64,000 nucleotides of DNA from Saprospiraceae bacterium. GTDB lineage: Bacteria > Bacteroidota > Bacteroidia > Chitinophagales > Saprospiraceae. A model generated the notes under the pieces. The model worked only from the letters and a program-made list of their open reading frames with translations, was not told the origin of the DNA and made no database searches. Location of the stretch: NCBI GenBank assembly GCA_020629715.1, contig JAHDCU010000005.1, forward strand, positions 248,001 to 312,000, in the 5' to 3' direction. Of the stretch, positions 26,510-34,656 are shown piece by piece (the first letter of the stretch is position 1; every line of letters starts with the position of its first letter). The position numbers and the translations under genes are program-made.

Positions 26510-26942
26510 TGTAGTGTATCGGGGTCTTGACGCCAGCCTAATTTTTCGTACACTTTCTGAGCAGGATTATCTGCTGCAGTTTCTAATGATAGTCCTTTGT
26601 AATTGTGTTTTTTCGACCATTCTTGACAATGCTTAAGCAATAAACTTGCAGCGCCAAGACCTCTATGTTCAAGTTTTACATATAGGTCATTCAATATATA
26701 GTATCGCTCCATACTAACAGATGAAAGTGTCGGATACAACTGGGTAAATCCTATGAGCTGTTCATCAATAATGCACAAAAAAAAATAGAATCCTTATTAT
26801 TGAGTCTTTCATCTACAAATGTGGATGCTCCCGAAATATCAGAATTTTGACGATAAAATATACGATATAGATCAAATAGAGATATTAACTGCTCGCGATA
26901 CTGGCTTTGGTATGGTATTATTTTAAAGTTATGCGTTGTCAC
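26491..26942 (-). pseudogene. GNAT acetyltransferase interrupted by a frameshift in a 9-A run
   Basis: Two overlapping minus-strand frames give one GNAT protein: the N-terminal part from ATG 26942 (MTTHNFKIIPYQSQYREQLI ... NNKDSIFF) and the C-terminal part (CIIDEQLIGFTQLYP ... KLGWRQDPDTLHYFW) carrying EHRGLGAASLLL and the final motif. They are offset at nine consecutive A (26777-26785; T on the coding strand). One more T would join them into a protein of about 150 residues. It could be a sequencing error, a real inactivation, or slippage-controlled expression. It is the last gene after amylase and sugar transporter, and its start overlaps the transporter's end by 14 bases. Confidence 0.75.
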
Positions 26943-28299
26943 CCTGATATTTTATTGCTTTTTCATTAGTGATCAAAAAATTAGCTAGTCCAGCGACTAT
27001 TAAAGATGTACCTGCGAGAAGCATGGTATTAATTGTGGCTTCACCAAATATATTTTTATATAGGAAGTTAATCCCACCAATAGCTGCAAAAATCTGAGGT
27101 ATCACAATAAACATATTGAATAACCCCATGTACATTCCCATCTTCTTTGGATCAATACTACTAGATAGCATAGCATATGGCATGGATAAAATACTTCCCC
27201 AAGCGATTCCGATCAACGCAAAACAAATGTTGAGCATCCAAGCATTTTGAGTATATAGCATCATGATAAAGCCTATACCGCCAGCTATCAGGCTTATCAT
27301 ATGTACCCACTTTCTATTGATGACAATCTTGCTTGCGACAAAAGTCAATATCAAAGCAAATATCATGGATGATAAACCATAAGTACCCATTGCACTTCCT
27401 ACTAAATCTGCTGCACTATTGTAGGCCGCATCAGCGATTTTGAACGCCTCGTCTTTCATTGAGCTTGCATCCGGTTTTGGAGATCCGAATACGTGTTCAG
27501 TCAACGCAGGTGTAGCCATGCTCCACATAGTGAAAAAAGCAAACCAGCTAAAGAACTGCACTAGACCTAATTTTACCATTGTTTTTGGCATTGAAAAGAT
27601 ATTTTGGAATATCTCTGTGATGCCATTCATGAAGCCTGCAGTTTCTTCTTTTTCTTTCAGAAAGGTATCCATGTCCTCAGGAGGATATTCTTTAGTCGTC
27701 ATTACTGTATAGATGATGCTAGCTATAAATACAATACCACCGATAAGGAATGCAATTTTTACATTCAAAGGGAGTACGTTTGGTGCTGCTTCGTTTGCAA
27801 CTCCTATTTTATTAAGTAACCACGGTAATTGACTTGCTATCCATGTACCTATTCCTATGATAAGTGTTTGTACCACAAACCCATAAGATCTTTGTGATTC
27901 GGGTAATAGATCTGCAACCAAAGCACGGAATGGCTCCATACTTATATTTATAGAGGCATCCAATACCAGAAGGCAACCAACAGCAACCCACAACACGGGG
28001 GAATGAGGCATAAAAATAAGAGCAGCAGAAGCAAGTATGGCTCCTATGAGAAAATATGGTTTACGTCTTCCAAATGTGGGATGCCAAGTACGATCACTGA
28101 GATATCCAATAATCGGTTGGACTATGAGACCTGCCAGAGGTGCAAATATCCATAGCATGGGGATTTCATCTTTGGCAGCGCCCAAAGATTGAAATATTCG
28201 TGACATAAATCCTCCCTGCAACGCGAATCCAAATTGAATCCCCAGAAACCCAAAGGACATGTTCCATATATTGAGAAAACTTAGCTTTTGCTTCTTCAT
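26929..28299 (-). CDS. MFS sugar transporter, SLC45/maltose-type
   Basis: 456 residues, about 12 transmembrane helices. The loop LSDRTWHPTFGRRKPYFLIG (64-83) is the extended MFS motif of the SLC45/sucrose-maltose group, and the opening NMSFGFLGIQFGFALQGGFM is typical of Bacteroidota members. It is probably a proton-coupled importer of maltose or related oligosaccharides. It lies 19 bases after the alpha-amylase lipoprotein gene, which strongly suggests uptake of starch breakdown products. Confidence 0.88.
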   Translation of the reverse strand: MKKQKLSFLNIWNMSFGFLGIQFGFALQGGFMSRIFQSLGAAKDEIPMLWIFAPLAGLIVQPIIGYLSDRTWHPTFGRRKPYFLIGAILASAALIFMPHSPVLWVAVGCLLVLDASINISMEPFRALVADLLPESQRSYGFVVQTLIIGIGTWIASQLPWLLNKIGVANEAAPNVLPLNVKIAFLIGGIVFIASIIYTVMTTKEYPPEDMDTFLKEKEETAGFMNGITEIFQNIFSMPKTMVKLGLVQFFSWFAFFTMWSMATPALTEHVFGSPKPDASSMKDEAFKIADAAYNSAADLVGSAMGTYGLSSMIFALILTFVASKIVINRKWVHMISLIAGGIGFIMMLYTQNAWMLNICFALIGIAWGSILSMPYAMLSSSIDPKKMGMYMGLFNMFIVIPQIFAAIGGINFLYKNIFGEATINTMLLAGTSLIVAGLANFLITNEKAIKYQGDNA

Positions 28300-28318
28300 A
28301 GAGCGATGTGACTTCTAC

Positions 28319-29767
28319 TTATTTATTGGAGGCTACGATATATTCCCAAGGGCCCAATGAGATTAAATCACCCGTATGAGCATGTAGATTCTTATTGTCG
28401 AATATATTTTCCATACCATGAATATCAGAAGGTACTTGCCAGTTTTGAGGAGTATCTGAGAGATTGAGAATGGTCAAGACTTCATCTCCATCTTTTGATC
28501 TTTTGTATGCCAATACATCTGTATCATTGCCTATTAACTCCGCTTTAGCACCATACTTACCGTTGCCCAATGCTTTACTATTGTGTTTCAAGTCAAATAA
28601 TGTCTTGTAAAAACTCTCATATGCATAGTCCTTAAATCCAACGGCCTCTTTAGTAAAGAAGGGTAGTCTTCGAGTTAGTGGTTCTTCCTGACCAGTATAA
28701 ACTAGAGGCATTCCTTCAAAAGTAGCGGTCAATACTGCCATGGCCTTATGTGCATCACCCATTCTATCCATTTCTGTACCTGCCCAGGTATTTTCATCGT
28801 GATTAGATGTGAAGTTCATATGGAATCCCTGTTGATAAGTCTCTCTGTTATTCGCTAACCAAACTCGTAGGCTGTCTACATTTTTATGGCCTTTAGCGAT
28901 TTCATTGAGCATATGATGAAAACTCCAACCGTAGTCAGCATGGTATGCGCCAGAGTTTCTATGGCTTGGTACTTCTGACTCTGCAAGCATAAAAATGTCT
29001 TCACCTTCAAATTTATCTTTCATTTCATCCCAAAAGCTTTGCTCGATACCATGAGCTACATCTACTCTGAAGCCGTCAATACCTACTTCATCTAACCAAA
29101 ACTTCATATCTGAAAGCATTTCAGCCCTCATATCTTGATTGTCATAATTTAGGTCAGCAACATCTGTCCATCCCCAAGATTTACCTGTGTTGTAATCTAT
29201 TGGATCAATTATATTACCTTCTTCATCTTGAGTATACCATTCTGGATGTGCGGAGATCCATGGATGATCCCATCCTGTATGATTAGGTACCCAGTCGATG
29301 ATCAGTCGCATTCCTTGATCATGAATCACCTTAAGCAATGATTTAAAATCTTCCATTGTACCATAGTCAGGATTGACTTTTTTATAATCTGCTACGGCAT
29401 AGGGACTTCCGTAATACAGTTTACGCTCTTCTGGATCTTCTATATCACTTACTAAAAGGTCTCCCTTTGCTTTTCGATTTTTCTCACTGATCGGATGTAT
29501 GGGCATAAACCATAAAATATCTATTCCCATATTTTTTAATCTAGGGATATGTGATTCTAAACTTTTAAAAGTACCTGCCTGGGTGTATTGTCTCGTATTC
29601 ACTTCATAGATGGTTGCATTATGTGCCCAAGATGGTAGTTCAGGGTAAGCACCTTTTTCGTCTTGCATTTCAGCATTTTTTGCATTTTGTTCAGCACATG
29701 ACGAGAGTAGTAGTATGCTTAAAAGTATAGTTGATATCAAGTATGTCAATTGTTTCATATAATTCAC
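28319..29767 (-). CDS. GH13 alpha-amylase-family lipoprotein
   Basis: 482 residues. The signal ends in LLSSC with lipidated Cys24. The GH13 barrel contains DWVPNHTGWDH (158-168), the nucleophile Asp236 in GFRVDVAHG, the acid/base Glu263 in MLAESE, and Asp324 in SNHDEN. A C-terminal beta domain follows (about 400-482). It should hydrolyse alpha-glucans or malto-oligosaccharides at the periplasmic or cell surface. It is first in an operon with the MFS transporter and the frameshifted GNAT gene. There is no SusC/SusD pair next to it. Confidence 0.92.
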   Translation of the reverse strand: MNYMKQLTYLISTILLSILLLSSCAEQNAKNAEMQDEKGAYPELPSWAHNATIYEVNTRQYTQAGTFKSLESHIPRLKNMGIDILWFMPIHPISEKNRKAKGDLLVSDIEDPEERKLYYGSPYAVADYKKVNPDYGTMEDFKSLLKVIHDQGMRLIIDWVPNHTGWDHPWISAHPEWYTQDEEGNIIDPIDYNTGKSWGWTDVADLNYDNQDMRAEMLSDMKFWLDEVGIDGFRVDVAHGIEQSFWDEMKDKFEGEDIFMLAESEVPSHRNSGAYHADYGWSFHHMLNEIAKGHKNVDSLRVWLANNRETYQQGFHMNFTSNHDENTWAGTEMDRMGDAHKAMAVLTATFEGMPLVYTGQEEPLTRRLPFFTKEAVGFKDYAYESFYKTLFDLKHNSKALGNGKYGAKAELIGNDTDVLAYKRSKDGDEVLTILNLSDTPQNWQVPSDIHGMENIFDNKNLHAHTGDLISLGPWEYIVASNK

Positions 29768-29891
29768 TTTTTATGATCTGAAAGTAGGAAATTATACTGA
29801 AATGATCAGGATATAATAGATTTTTGAGTAATTCTGAGTGGGTATTTAGTTATCTGAAATCAGATTTTGAAAGTATTCTGCATAAGAAAAA

Positions 29892-30755
29892 TTACAATGA
29901 TAATTGCATCTCGTATTGTTTGAGGCTTAATGAAATATTAAATGATTTGAATAGATGTATTAATTCATCATGGTGCTCTGGTACGTTTATATATTTTAGC
30001 ATATAAGAGTCACTCATAAGTGCTAATGTACGCAAGATATTACTTCCGATACCTTGTCTTCGATACTGCGGATGTACACCGATGTGCGGTATATCGCCAG
30101 TATGTTTTTCGATATAGCCAAATGCAATCGCCGTGTCAACATCATATATTTCTACGAGATCGATATCATCTTTTACTCTGTTGATAGACTCATAGCTGTT
30201 TTGCCATGAGCTTTCATAATCCCATGAATAAGACAATAAACGATCGTTTATTGTCTTAGGATACTTAACCTTATACTTAGTGGACAGCTCGGGTATATTT
30301 CTGTCTAAGATTTCATTTTTTGTATAGTTGTAACAATTCAATATTCTGATAACTTGAAAACCATATTTTCGATAAAGTTCGTAGGCTGGTTTGTTAGAGC
30401 AGAGCACCTCTAGTATATATTGATTAATACCTGCTTCACGTATTTTGCTGATCGTGTATTCTAGTAGTCCCTTACCAAGTCCTTTGCCTTGATACTCGGG
30501 TATGATGCCCGTACCTGTATCATAAGCGGTAGATTGACCATTCCACGTGCCAGTACAGTTGAAAATAAATCCGATAAGTTGTTCATCATCAAAAGCCCCA
30601 AATGACAACTCGTAATCTATGCCTCTACGCTTATGCATATAGCTTAACTGAGCTTCACTCAACTGAAATGGGATCGCATAATTCGAAAATGCAAGATTAA
30701 AACAAGTCAATATCTGACTAAAGGGAATGACCGATAAATTGCGGTAATCTATCAT
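29892..30755 (-). CDS. Tandem GNAT acetyltransferase
   Basis: 287 residues with two GNAT repeats. The first contains GTGIIPEYQGKGLGKGLLEY (about 83-102), then CSNKPAYELYRKYGFQVIRI. The second, shorter, contains GVHPQYRRQGIGSNILRTLA (about 226-245). Both acetyl-CoA loops look intact. Two-domain GNATs often use one domain for catalysis and one for dimer-like structure. It overlaps the preceding kinase-like gene by four bases (ATGA), so they are translationally coupled. The substrate is unknown. Confidence 0.82.
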   Translation of the reverse strand: MIDYRNLSVIPFSQILTCFNLAFSNYAIPFQLSEAQLSYMHKRRGIDYELSFGAFDDEQLIGFIFNCTGTWNGQSTAYDTGTGIIPEYQGKGLGKGLLEYTISKIREAGINQYILEVLCSNKPAYELYRKYGFQVIRILNCYNYTKNEILDRNIPELSTKYKVKYPKTINDRLLSYSWDYESSWQNSYESINRVKDDIDLVEIYDVDTAIAFGYIEKHTGDIPHIGVHPQYRRQGIGSNILRTLALMSDSYMLKYINVPEHHDELIHLFKSFNISLSLKQYEMQLSL

Positions 30756-31813
30756 ATTTCAAAAATGTCTATACTTTGCTTAAACTCCTTATCGAGTAAT
30801 AGTTTGATATTGGTGAGTACAAGATCTCCCATAGAAGTACATTTCTCAAATTTGTTGGACTTGTGGTGATCGGCCAGTTCTTGGGCCAACTGACGGATTT
30901 TATCCTTCGAAGAGATCCGATCAGCTTTCATACATGCTATTAGATTATTTAACCTAGCTTTTTCAGATCTCGCTCTTCTAGCAATATTGGATCGCTCCTC
31001 TAGTTGGTATTGCCTTACTGACTCGTACGTGAGATGGTCGAATCCTAGTTTTATAATTTCATTATTGTCCTTGAAGTATTGCGGTCGATAAAAATTCATC
31101 CGACCCTCATAGGATTGTTGATCAAAGTCTATAGCTCTGAGTCTGTATTGACTGCCTTCTATATCTGGAGTGATATCCATGACATAATTATAGGCCCTCA
31201 TATCACCTAGCAATCTTGCAAAACATCTCTCATTGAATTTCACAAACTCTTTTGCTATTCTTATCTTTTCAAAATCAGATACATTCAGGTCTTCAATCAT
31301 AAAAGTATCTCCAGGTATACCTGCTATGTGCTCTTCGATAATCGTCTTTTCATCAACGATAAATGAAATCCTATTAGGTGATAAAATATGTTCTAGTTCG
31401 AGTCCGTATACTCTTGAAGCATCGATTTTTTTGATATAAAAGTGATCATAATTATCATTGATCTTATTGATGATTCTGACTCGATAGGGATGTGTATTGC
31501 CAAACATACAGTAGTCAATCCGATCTACTTCGAGGTGATCTATTGCGGTAAGATCACCCTCGGTATTCAGTAAGGCATAGATCTGGCAGCAAGCTTCGTT
31601 GATCTCTTTAGCTTCTGACTCTTCATAGTATACTGTTTCCCAAAGTGTTTCTTCTCCTGACTGATTCTTAAGCGGTACCGAACTGAAAAATCGAAACATA
31701 TCGTCGTACTGCAGGGGTAATGGGCAGCTACGTCCATACCTCTCTAGGTATTTCTGAAAATTTTGGTTAATACCGTAGAATTTTTTCTTTTTTGAAGGTA
31801 GATTCCCAATCAT
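30752..31813 (-). CDS. Uncharacterised protein with protein-kinase-like motifs
   Basis: 353 residues of no family I can name. The order of motifs resembles a kinase fold: a lysine in FYIKKIDASR (about 126-135), acidic IIEEHIAG (158-165) near a hinge, a catalytic-loop-like LLGDMRAYNYVMD where Asp204 and Asn209 have the exact HRDxxxxN spacing, and IDFDQ (228-232) in the DFG position. No glycine loop is evident. The C-terminus (270-350) is helical and basic. The four-base overlap with the tandem-GNAT gene links them. Kinase, phosphotransferase or pseudokinase are all possible. Confidence 0.5.
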   Translation of the reverse strand: MIGNLPSKKKKFYGINQNFQKYLERYGRSCPLPLQYDDMFRFFSSVPLKNQSGEETLWETVYYEESEAKEINEACCQIYALLNTEGDLTAIDHLEVDRIDYCMFGNTHPYRVRIINKINDNYDHFYIKKIDASRVYGLELEHILSPNRISFIVDEKTIIEEHIAGIPGDTFMIEDLNVSDFEKIRIAKEFVKFNERCFARLLGDMRAYNYVMDITPDIEGSQYRLRAIDFDQQSYEGRMNFYRPQYFKDNNEIIKLGFDHLTYESVRQYQLEERSNIARRARSEKARLNNLIACMKADRISSKDKIRQLAQELADHHKSNKFEKCTSMGDLVLTNIKLLLDKEFKQSIDIFEI

Positions 31814-31864
31814 AAATATCGTTTGATTTTCCGCTCTCCTAATTTATGAATACCTTCCGTGTAT

Positions 31865-32578
31865 ATGAGTAAAATCAGTTTTTTTCGTCATGCACAGGCA
31901 TCCTATTTGTCCGATAATTATGATCAGCTTTCGCCAAAAGGGATAGAGCAAAGCCATTTTTTAGGTAAATATTTGGCTCGCGAAAACATGCAATTTGATA
32001 AAGTATATAGCGGACCTTTGGTAAGACAAAAGCATACTTGCCAGATCGTCGGGCAAGAACTGGGGCAAGCTAATATTGATTTTCCTATGCCTATTATACT
32101 TGATGGATTAGCAGAGCATCTCGGACCACAAGCCTTAAAGCAATCACTTCCTCAGCTACGTAAAGAGGTTCCGGTGATTAAAGCATGGTTTGAGGAAATA
32201 GATCGAGATCCTAGTACTCGTAGAAAGAATAATCTCAAAAGCTTCCAGTATTTCATGGGACGCTGGATGAATGGAATTATCAAAGTACCTGATATACAGA
32301 CTTGGGATGAATTTATGGTTCAAGTGAGATCTGCATTAGCAACTATTACAGAACAGACAAATAGGGGAGAGCACATTGCTGTATTTACTTCAGGAGGTAC
32401 CATAAGCGCTATCATTTGCGAAGTACTTGAGATTATCAATTATGAAAAAGCGGCAGAGCTTAACTATCTGATCAAAAATACTTCGAGACATGATTTTTAT
32501 TATTCCAATGGTAAAATGAGTCTCGATTTTATGAATAATGTGGAGCATTTGGATAAAGAGTTTTATACACTCGTTTAA
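31865..32578 (+). CDS. Histidine phosphatase superfamily protein, second His absent
   Basis: 237 residues from ATG 31865; a GTG at 31859 is also in frame. The phosphohistidine motif is FFRHAQAS (Arg8, His9), and YSGPLVRQKHTC supplies the second Arg. The region where a second catalytic His (usually SHGG) is expected reads VFTSGGTIS, so Ser takes its place. Some members of the superfamily share TSGG, and activity is then uncertain. It is followed 12 bases later by a DUF1330-like gene. Confidence 0.78.
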   Translation: MSKISFFRHAQASYLSDNYDQLSPKGIEQSHFLGKYLARENMQFDKVYSGPLVRQKHTCQIVGQELGQANIDFPMPIILDGLAEHLGPQALKQSLPQLRKEVPVIKAWFEEIDRDPSTRRKNNLKSFQYFMGRWMNGIIKVPDIQTWDEFMVQVRSALATITEQTNRGEHIAVFTSGGTISAIICEVLEIINYEKAAELNYLIKNTSRHDFYYSNGKMSLDFMNNVEHLDKEFYTLV

Positions 32579-32590
32579 ATAAAAAGATCG

Positions 32591-32947
32591 ATGAAGCAAT
32601 ATATCAATGGTGAAAGAAGGGCCTTCGAAAATTTAATGGCATCAGATATTTCTGGTAAAATACAGATGTTGAATCTCTTAAAATTTAAAGAAGACCGAGG
32701 CTCTGAAGATTATAAGGAATATATGGCCGCTGCAAATCCTTTTTTTGATAAGTCTGGTGCTAAAATTCTTTTTTATGGTTCGGCAGCCATGTCACTAATT
32801 GGACCACAGGAAATGGAATGGGATAAAGTGCTAATCATCGAATACCCTAACAAAGAGGCATTACTAAAAATGGTGCTCGATAAGGATTATCCAGCACCAT
32901 TACGTGCAGCTGCCTTAGAAGACAGCCGTTTGATTTTATGTCATTAA
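32591..32947 (+). CDS. DUF1330-family protein
   Basis: 118 residues in the dimeric ferredoxin-like fold class: IQMLNLLKFKEDRG near residue 25, YMAAANPFFDKSGAKILF in the middle and KVLIIEYPNKEAL near 78. DUF1330 proteins are small cytoplasmic proteins of unknown function. It is downstream of the histidine phosphatase on the same strand and converges on the thiolase gene 11 bases away. Confidence 0.8.
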   Translation: MKQYINGERRAFENLMASDISGKIQMLNLLKFKEDRGSEDYKEYMAAANPFFDKSGAKILFYGSAAMSLIGPQEMEWDKVLIIEYPNKEALLKMVLDKDYPAPLRAAALEDSRLILCH

Positions 32948-32958
32948 GTGACTTCCTT

Positions 32959-34131
32959 TTAGTTAAGTCGCTCGAAGATACCGGCGATACCTTGACCACC
33001 ACCTACACAAGCTGTGACCATTCCGTATTTTTGATTTCTACGACGCATCTCATTGAGTAGCTGAATACTTAGCTTAGCACCTGTACAACCAAGTGGGTGA
33101 CCTAGTGCTATGGCACCACCATTAGGATTTACGATGTCAGGATTTAATCCCGCTTCTTTGATAACAGCAAGTGCTTGAGTTGCAAATGCCTCATTAAGTT
33201 CTATTTGTTCAATATCATTTAGCTTAAGTCCAGCCTGACTGAGTGCCTTTGGAATTGCATTACAAGGACCGATACCCATATATAATGGATCAACACCCGC
33301 AACAGCACATGACACTAGACGAGCTACAGGCTCTAGGTTTAGTTTCTTGACCATCTCTTCGCTGACTACTAATGTAAATGCTGCTCCGTCCGAAGTCTGA
33401 GAGCTGTTACCTGCTGTGACTACACCCTTCGCCTTGAATGCTGGACGTAATCTTGCAAGTCCTTCCATACTCGTGCCTCTTCTGATACCTTCATCAGTGT
33501 CAACAGTATGAGTAGCAGTGGCACGTTTACCATCTTTTACAAAAACTTCTTCGATGGTAATCGGTACGATCTCATCTTTAAAAAGTCCGCCATCGATTGC
33601 CGCGATCGCTTTATTATGAGAGTTGACAGAAAATTCATCGGCCTGTTCTCTAGTGATTTCCCACTTAGCGGCTACCGCTTCTGCCGTGGCACCCATACTT
33701 ACATGGTAGTTTAGGTTTTCCATATTCGCCTGGTAGCTAGGAGCAAGCTTGTATCCTGTCATTGGAAGTAGACTCATACTCTCCGCACCACCGGCTATAT
33801 ACATGTGACCGAATCCTGCTGCGATTTTACCCACAGCCATAGATATAGCTTCTAGACCTGATGCACAGTATCGATTGATGACTACACCAGGTACCTCTTT
33901 TCCTAATGCTCTTGCAGAGATCATTCTACCTATTTGAAGACCTTGCTCACCCTCCGGGTTTGCACAGCCTACGATGACATCATCGATGAGTTTAGGATCT
34001 ACATTTGGTACTTGCGCCATCATATGTTTGATGATGTCGACTGCTAGATCATCGGATCTATAATTTTTGAATCCGCCTCGCTTAGACTTTGCTACGGCGC
34101 TTCGGTATCCTGATATAATGTATGCGTTCAT
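32959..34131 (-). CDS. fadA: Acetyl-CoA acyltransferase (3-ketoacyl-CoA thiolase)
   Basis: 390 residues with all thiolase landmarks: acyl-acceptor Cys89 in NRYCASGLEAI, GGAESMS, the His loop NPNGGAIALGHPLGCTGAK (about 335-353) and the C-terminal VTACVGGGQGIAG bearing the second Cys. It cleaves 3-ketoacyl-CoA in the last step of beta-oxidation. It lies downstream of the FadN-type fusion gene on the same strand, but about 525 bases separate them, filled by a four-helix-bundle gene inside repeats. Confidence 0.95.
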   Translation of the reverse strand: MNAYIISGYRSAVAKSKRGGFKNYRSDDLAVDIIKHMMAQVPNVDPKLIDDVIVGCANPEGEQGLQIGRMISARALGKEVPGVVINRYCASGLEAISMAVGKIAAGFGHMYIAGGAESMSLLPMTGYKLAPSYQANMENLNYHVSMGATAEAVAAKWEITREQADEFSVNSHNKAIAAIDGGLFKDEIVPITIEEVFVKDGKRATATHTVDTDEGIRRGTSMEGLARLRPAFKAKGVVTAGNSSQTSDGAAFTLVVSEEMVKKLNLEPVARLVSCAVAGVDPLYMGIGPCNAIPKALSQAGLKLNDIEQIELNEAFATQALAVIKEAGLNPDIVNPNGGAIALGHPLGCTGAKLSIQLLNEMRRRNQKYGMVTACVGGGQGIAGIFERLN

Positions 34132-34138
34132 ATTTATT

Positions 34139-34175
34139 CGATTTTGCGAATTCGCGATATCGTGATTCCGCGGTT
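34139..34175. repeat. TCGCGA-type repeat, left flank of the four-helix-bundle gene
   Basis: CGATTTTGCGA (34139-34149) is the inverted copy of TCGCAAAATCG at 34633-34643. It is followed by CGCGATATCG (34153-34162), found again at 57220-57229, and GATTCCGCGG. The G+C-rich palindromic words contrast with the AT-rich intergenic DNA elsewhere. Confidence 0.6.
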
Positions 34176-34226
34176 TATAATGTTATGATATTCTTAGACT
34201 CGATGTCTTTGCTATCAAAGTATTAT

Positions 34227-34580
34227 TCAATTTAAAGATTTTGCAAATGAAATAATCATTCTTTTGAAATGATCGGTTTTGTCTAATTCAACCTCTAATG
34301 TTTCTAAACTTATATAGCCTATATCAGAGGCTAGAAAAAGTTGAGTCTCTAGTTCAACTAATGATCCCAAAGCAATAGATAAGTATCTTTTAAAATTAGA
34401 TGCTGAATCGAAAGCTGAACCTTCAGCGATATTTGAAACTATAGAAACTGAACATCTTTTCATTTGACTTGCCAGTTCATATTTTTCCTCTTTAGGAAAA
34501 GTGATTGTCATATTGTAGATGTCGAGATTTAATGATCTAGCTTTTTGCCAAATCTTTAATTCTCGATATTCATGTTTCAT
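34227..34580 (-). CDS. Four-helix-bundle protein (S23 / 23S rRNA intervening-sequence family)
   Basis: 117 residues with the S23 pattern: ELKIWQKARSLNLDIYNMT (7-25), YELASQMKRCSVSIVSNIAEG (34-54, the family signature) and a helical C-terminus with ELETQLFLA. First seen in rRNA intervening sequences, these proteins are also scattered singly through Bacteroidota genomes; their function is unknown. Here the gene sits between two beta-oxidation genes that would normally be adjacent, and is bracketed by an inverted repeat and TCGCGA-rich words. That makes it look like an inserted cassette. Confidence 0.88.
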   Translation of the reverse strand: MKHEYRELKIWQKARSLNLDIYNMTITFPKEEKYELASQMKRCSVSIVSNIAEGSAFDSASNFKRYLSIALGSLVELETQLFLASDIGYISLETLEVELDKTDHFKRMIISFAKSLN

Positions 34581-34607
34581 GTATTGATGTCTGTTAAGTT
34601 TTGTTAG

Positions 34608-34655
34608 CTCGGAATGTCGCGAAGTCGAGGAATCGCAAAATCGCGAACTCGAATC
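34608..34655. repeat. TCGCGA-type repeat, right flank of the four-helix-bundle gene
   Basis: This stretch carries TGTCGCGAAGTCG (34615-34627), TCGCAAAATCG (34633-34643, inverted copy of 34139-34149) and TCGCGAACTCG (34641-34651, repeated at 57211-57221). Together with the left flank it encloses about 450 bases holding only the four-helix-bundle gene. Confidence 0.6.
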
Positions 34656-34656
34656 A

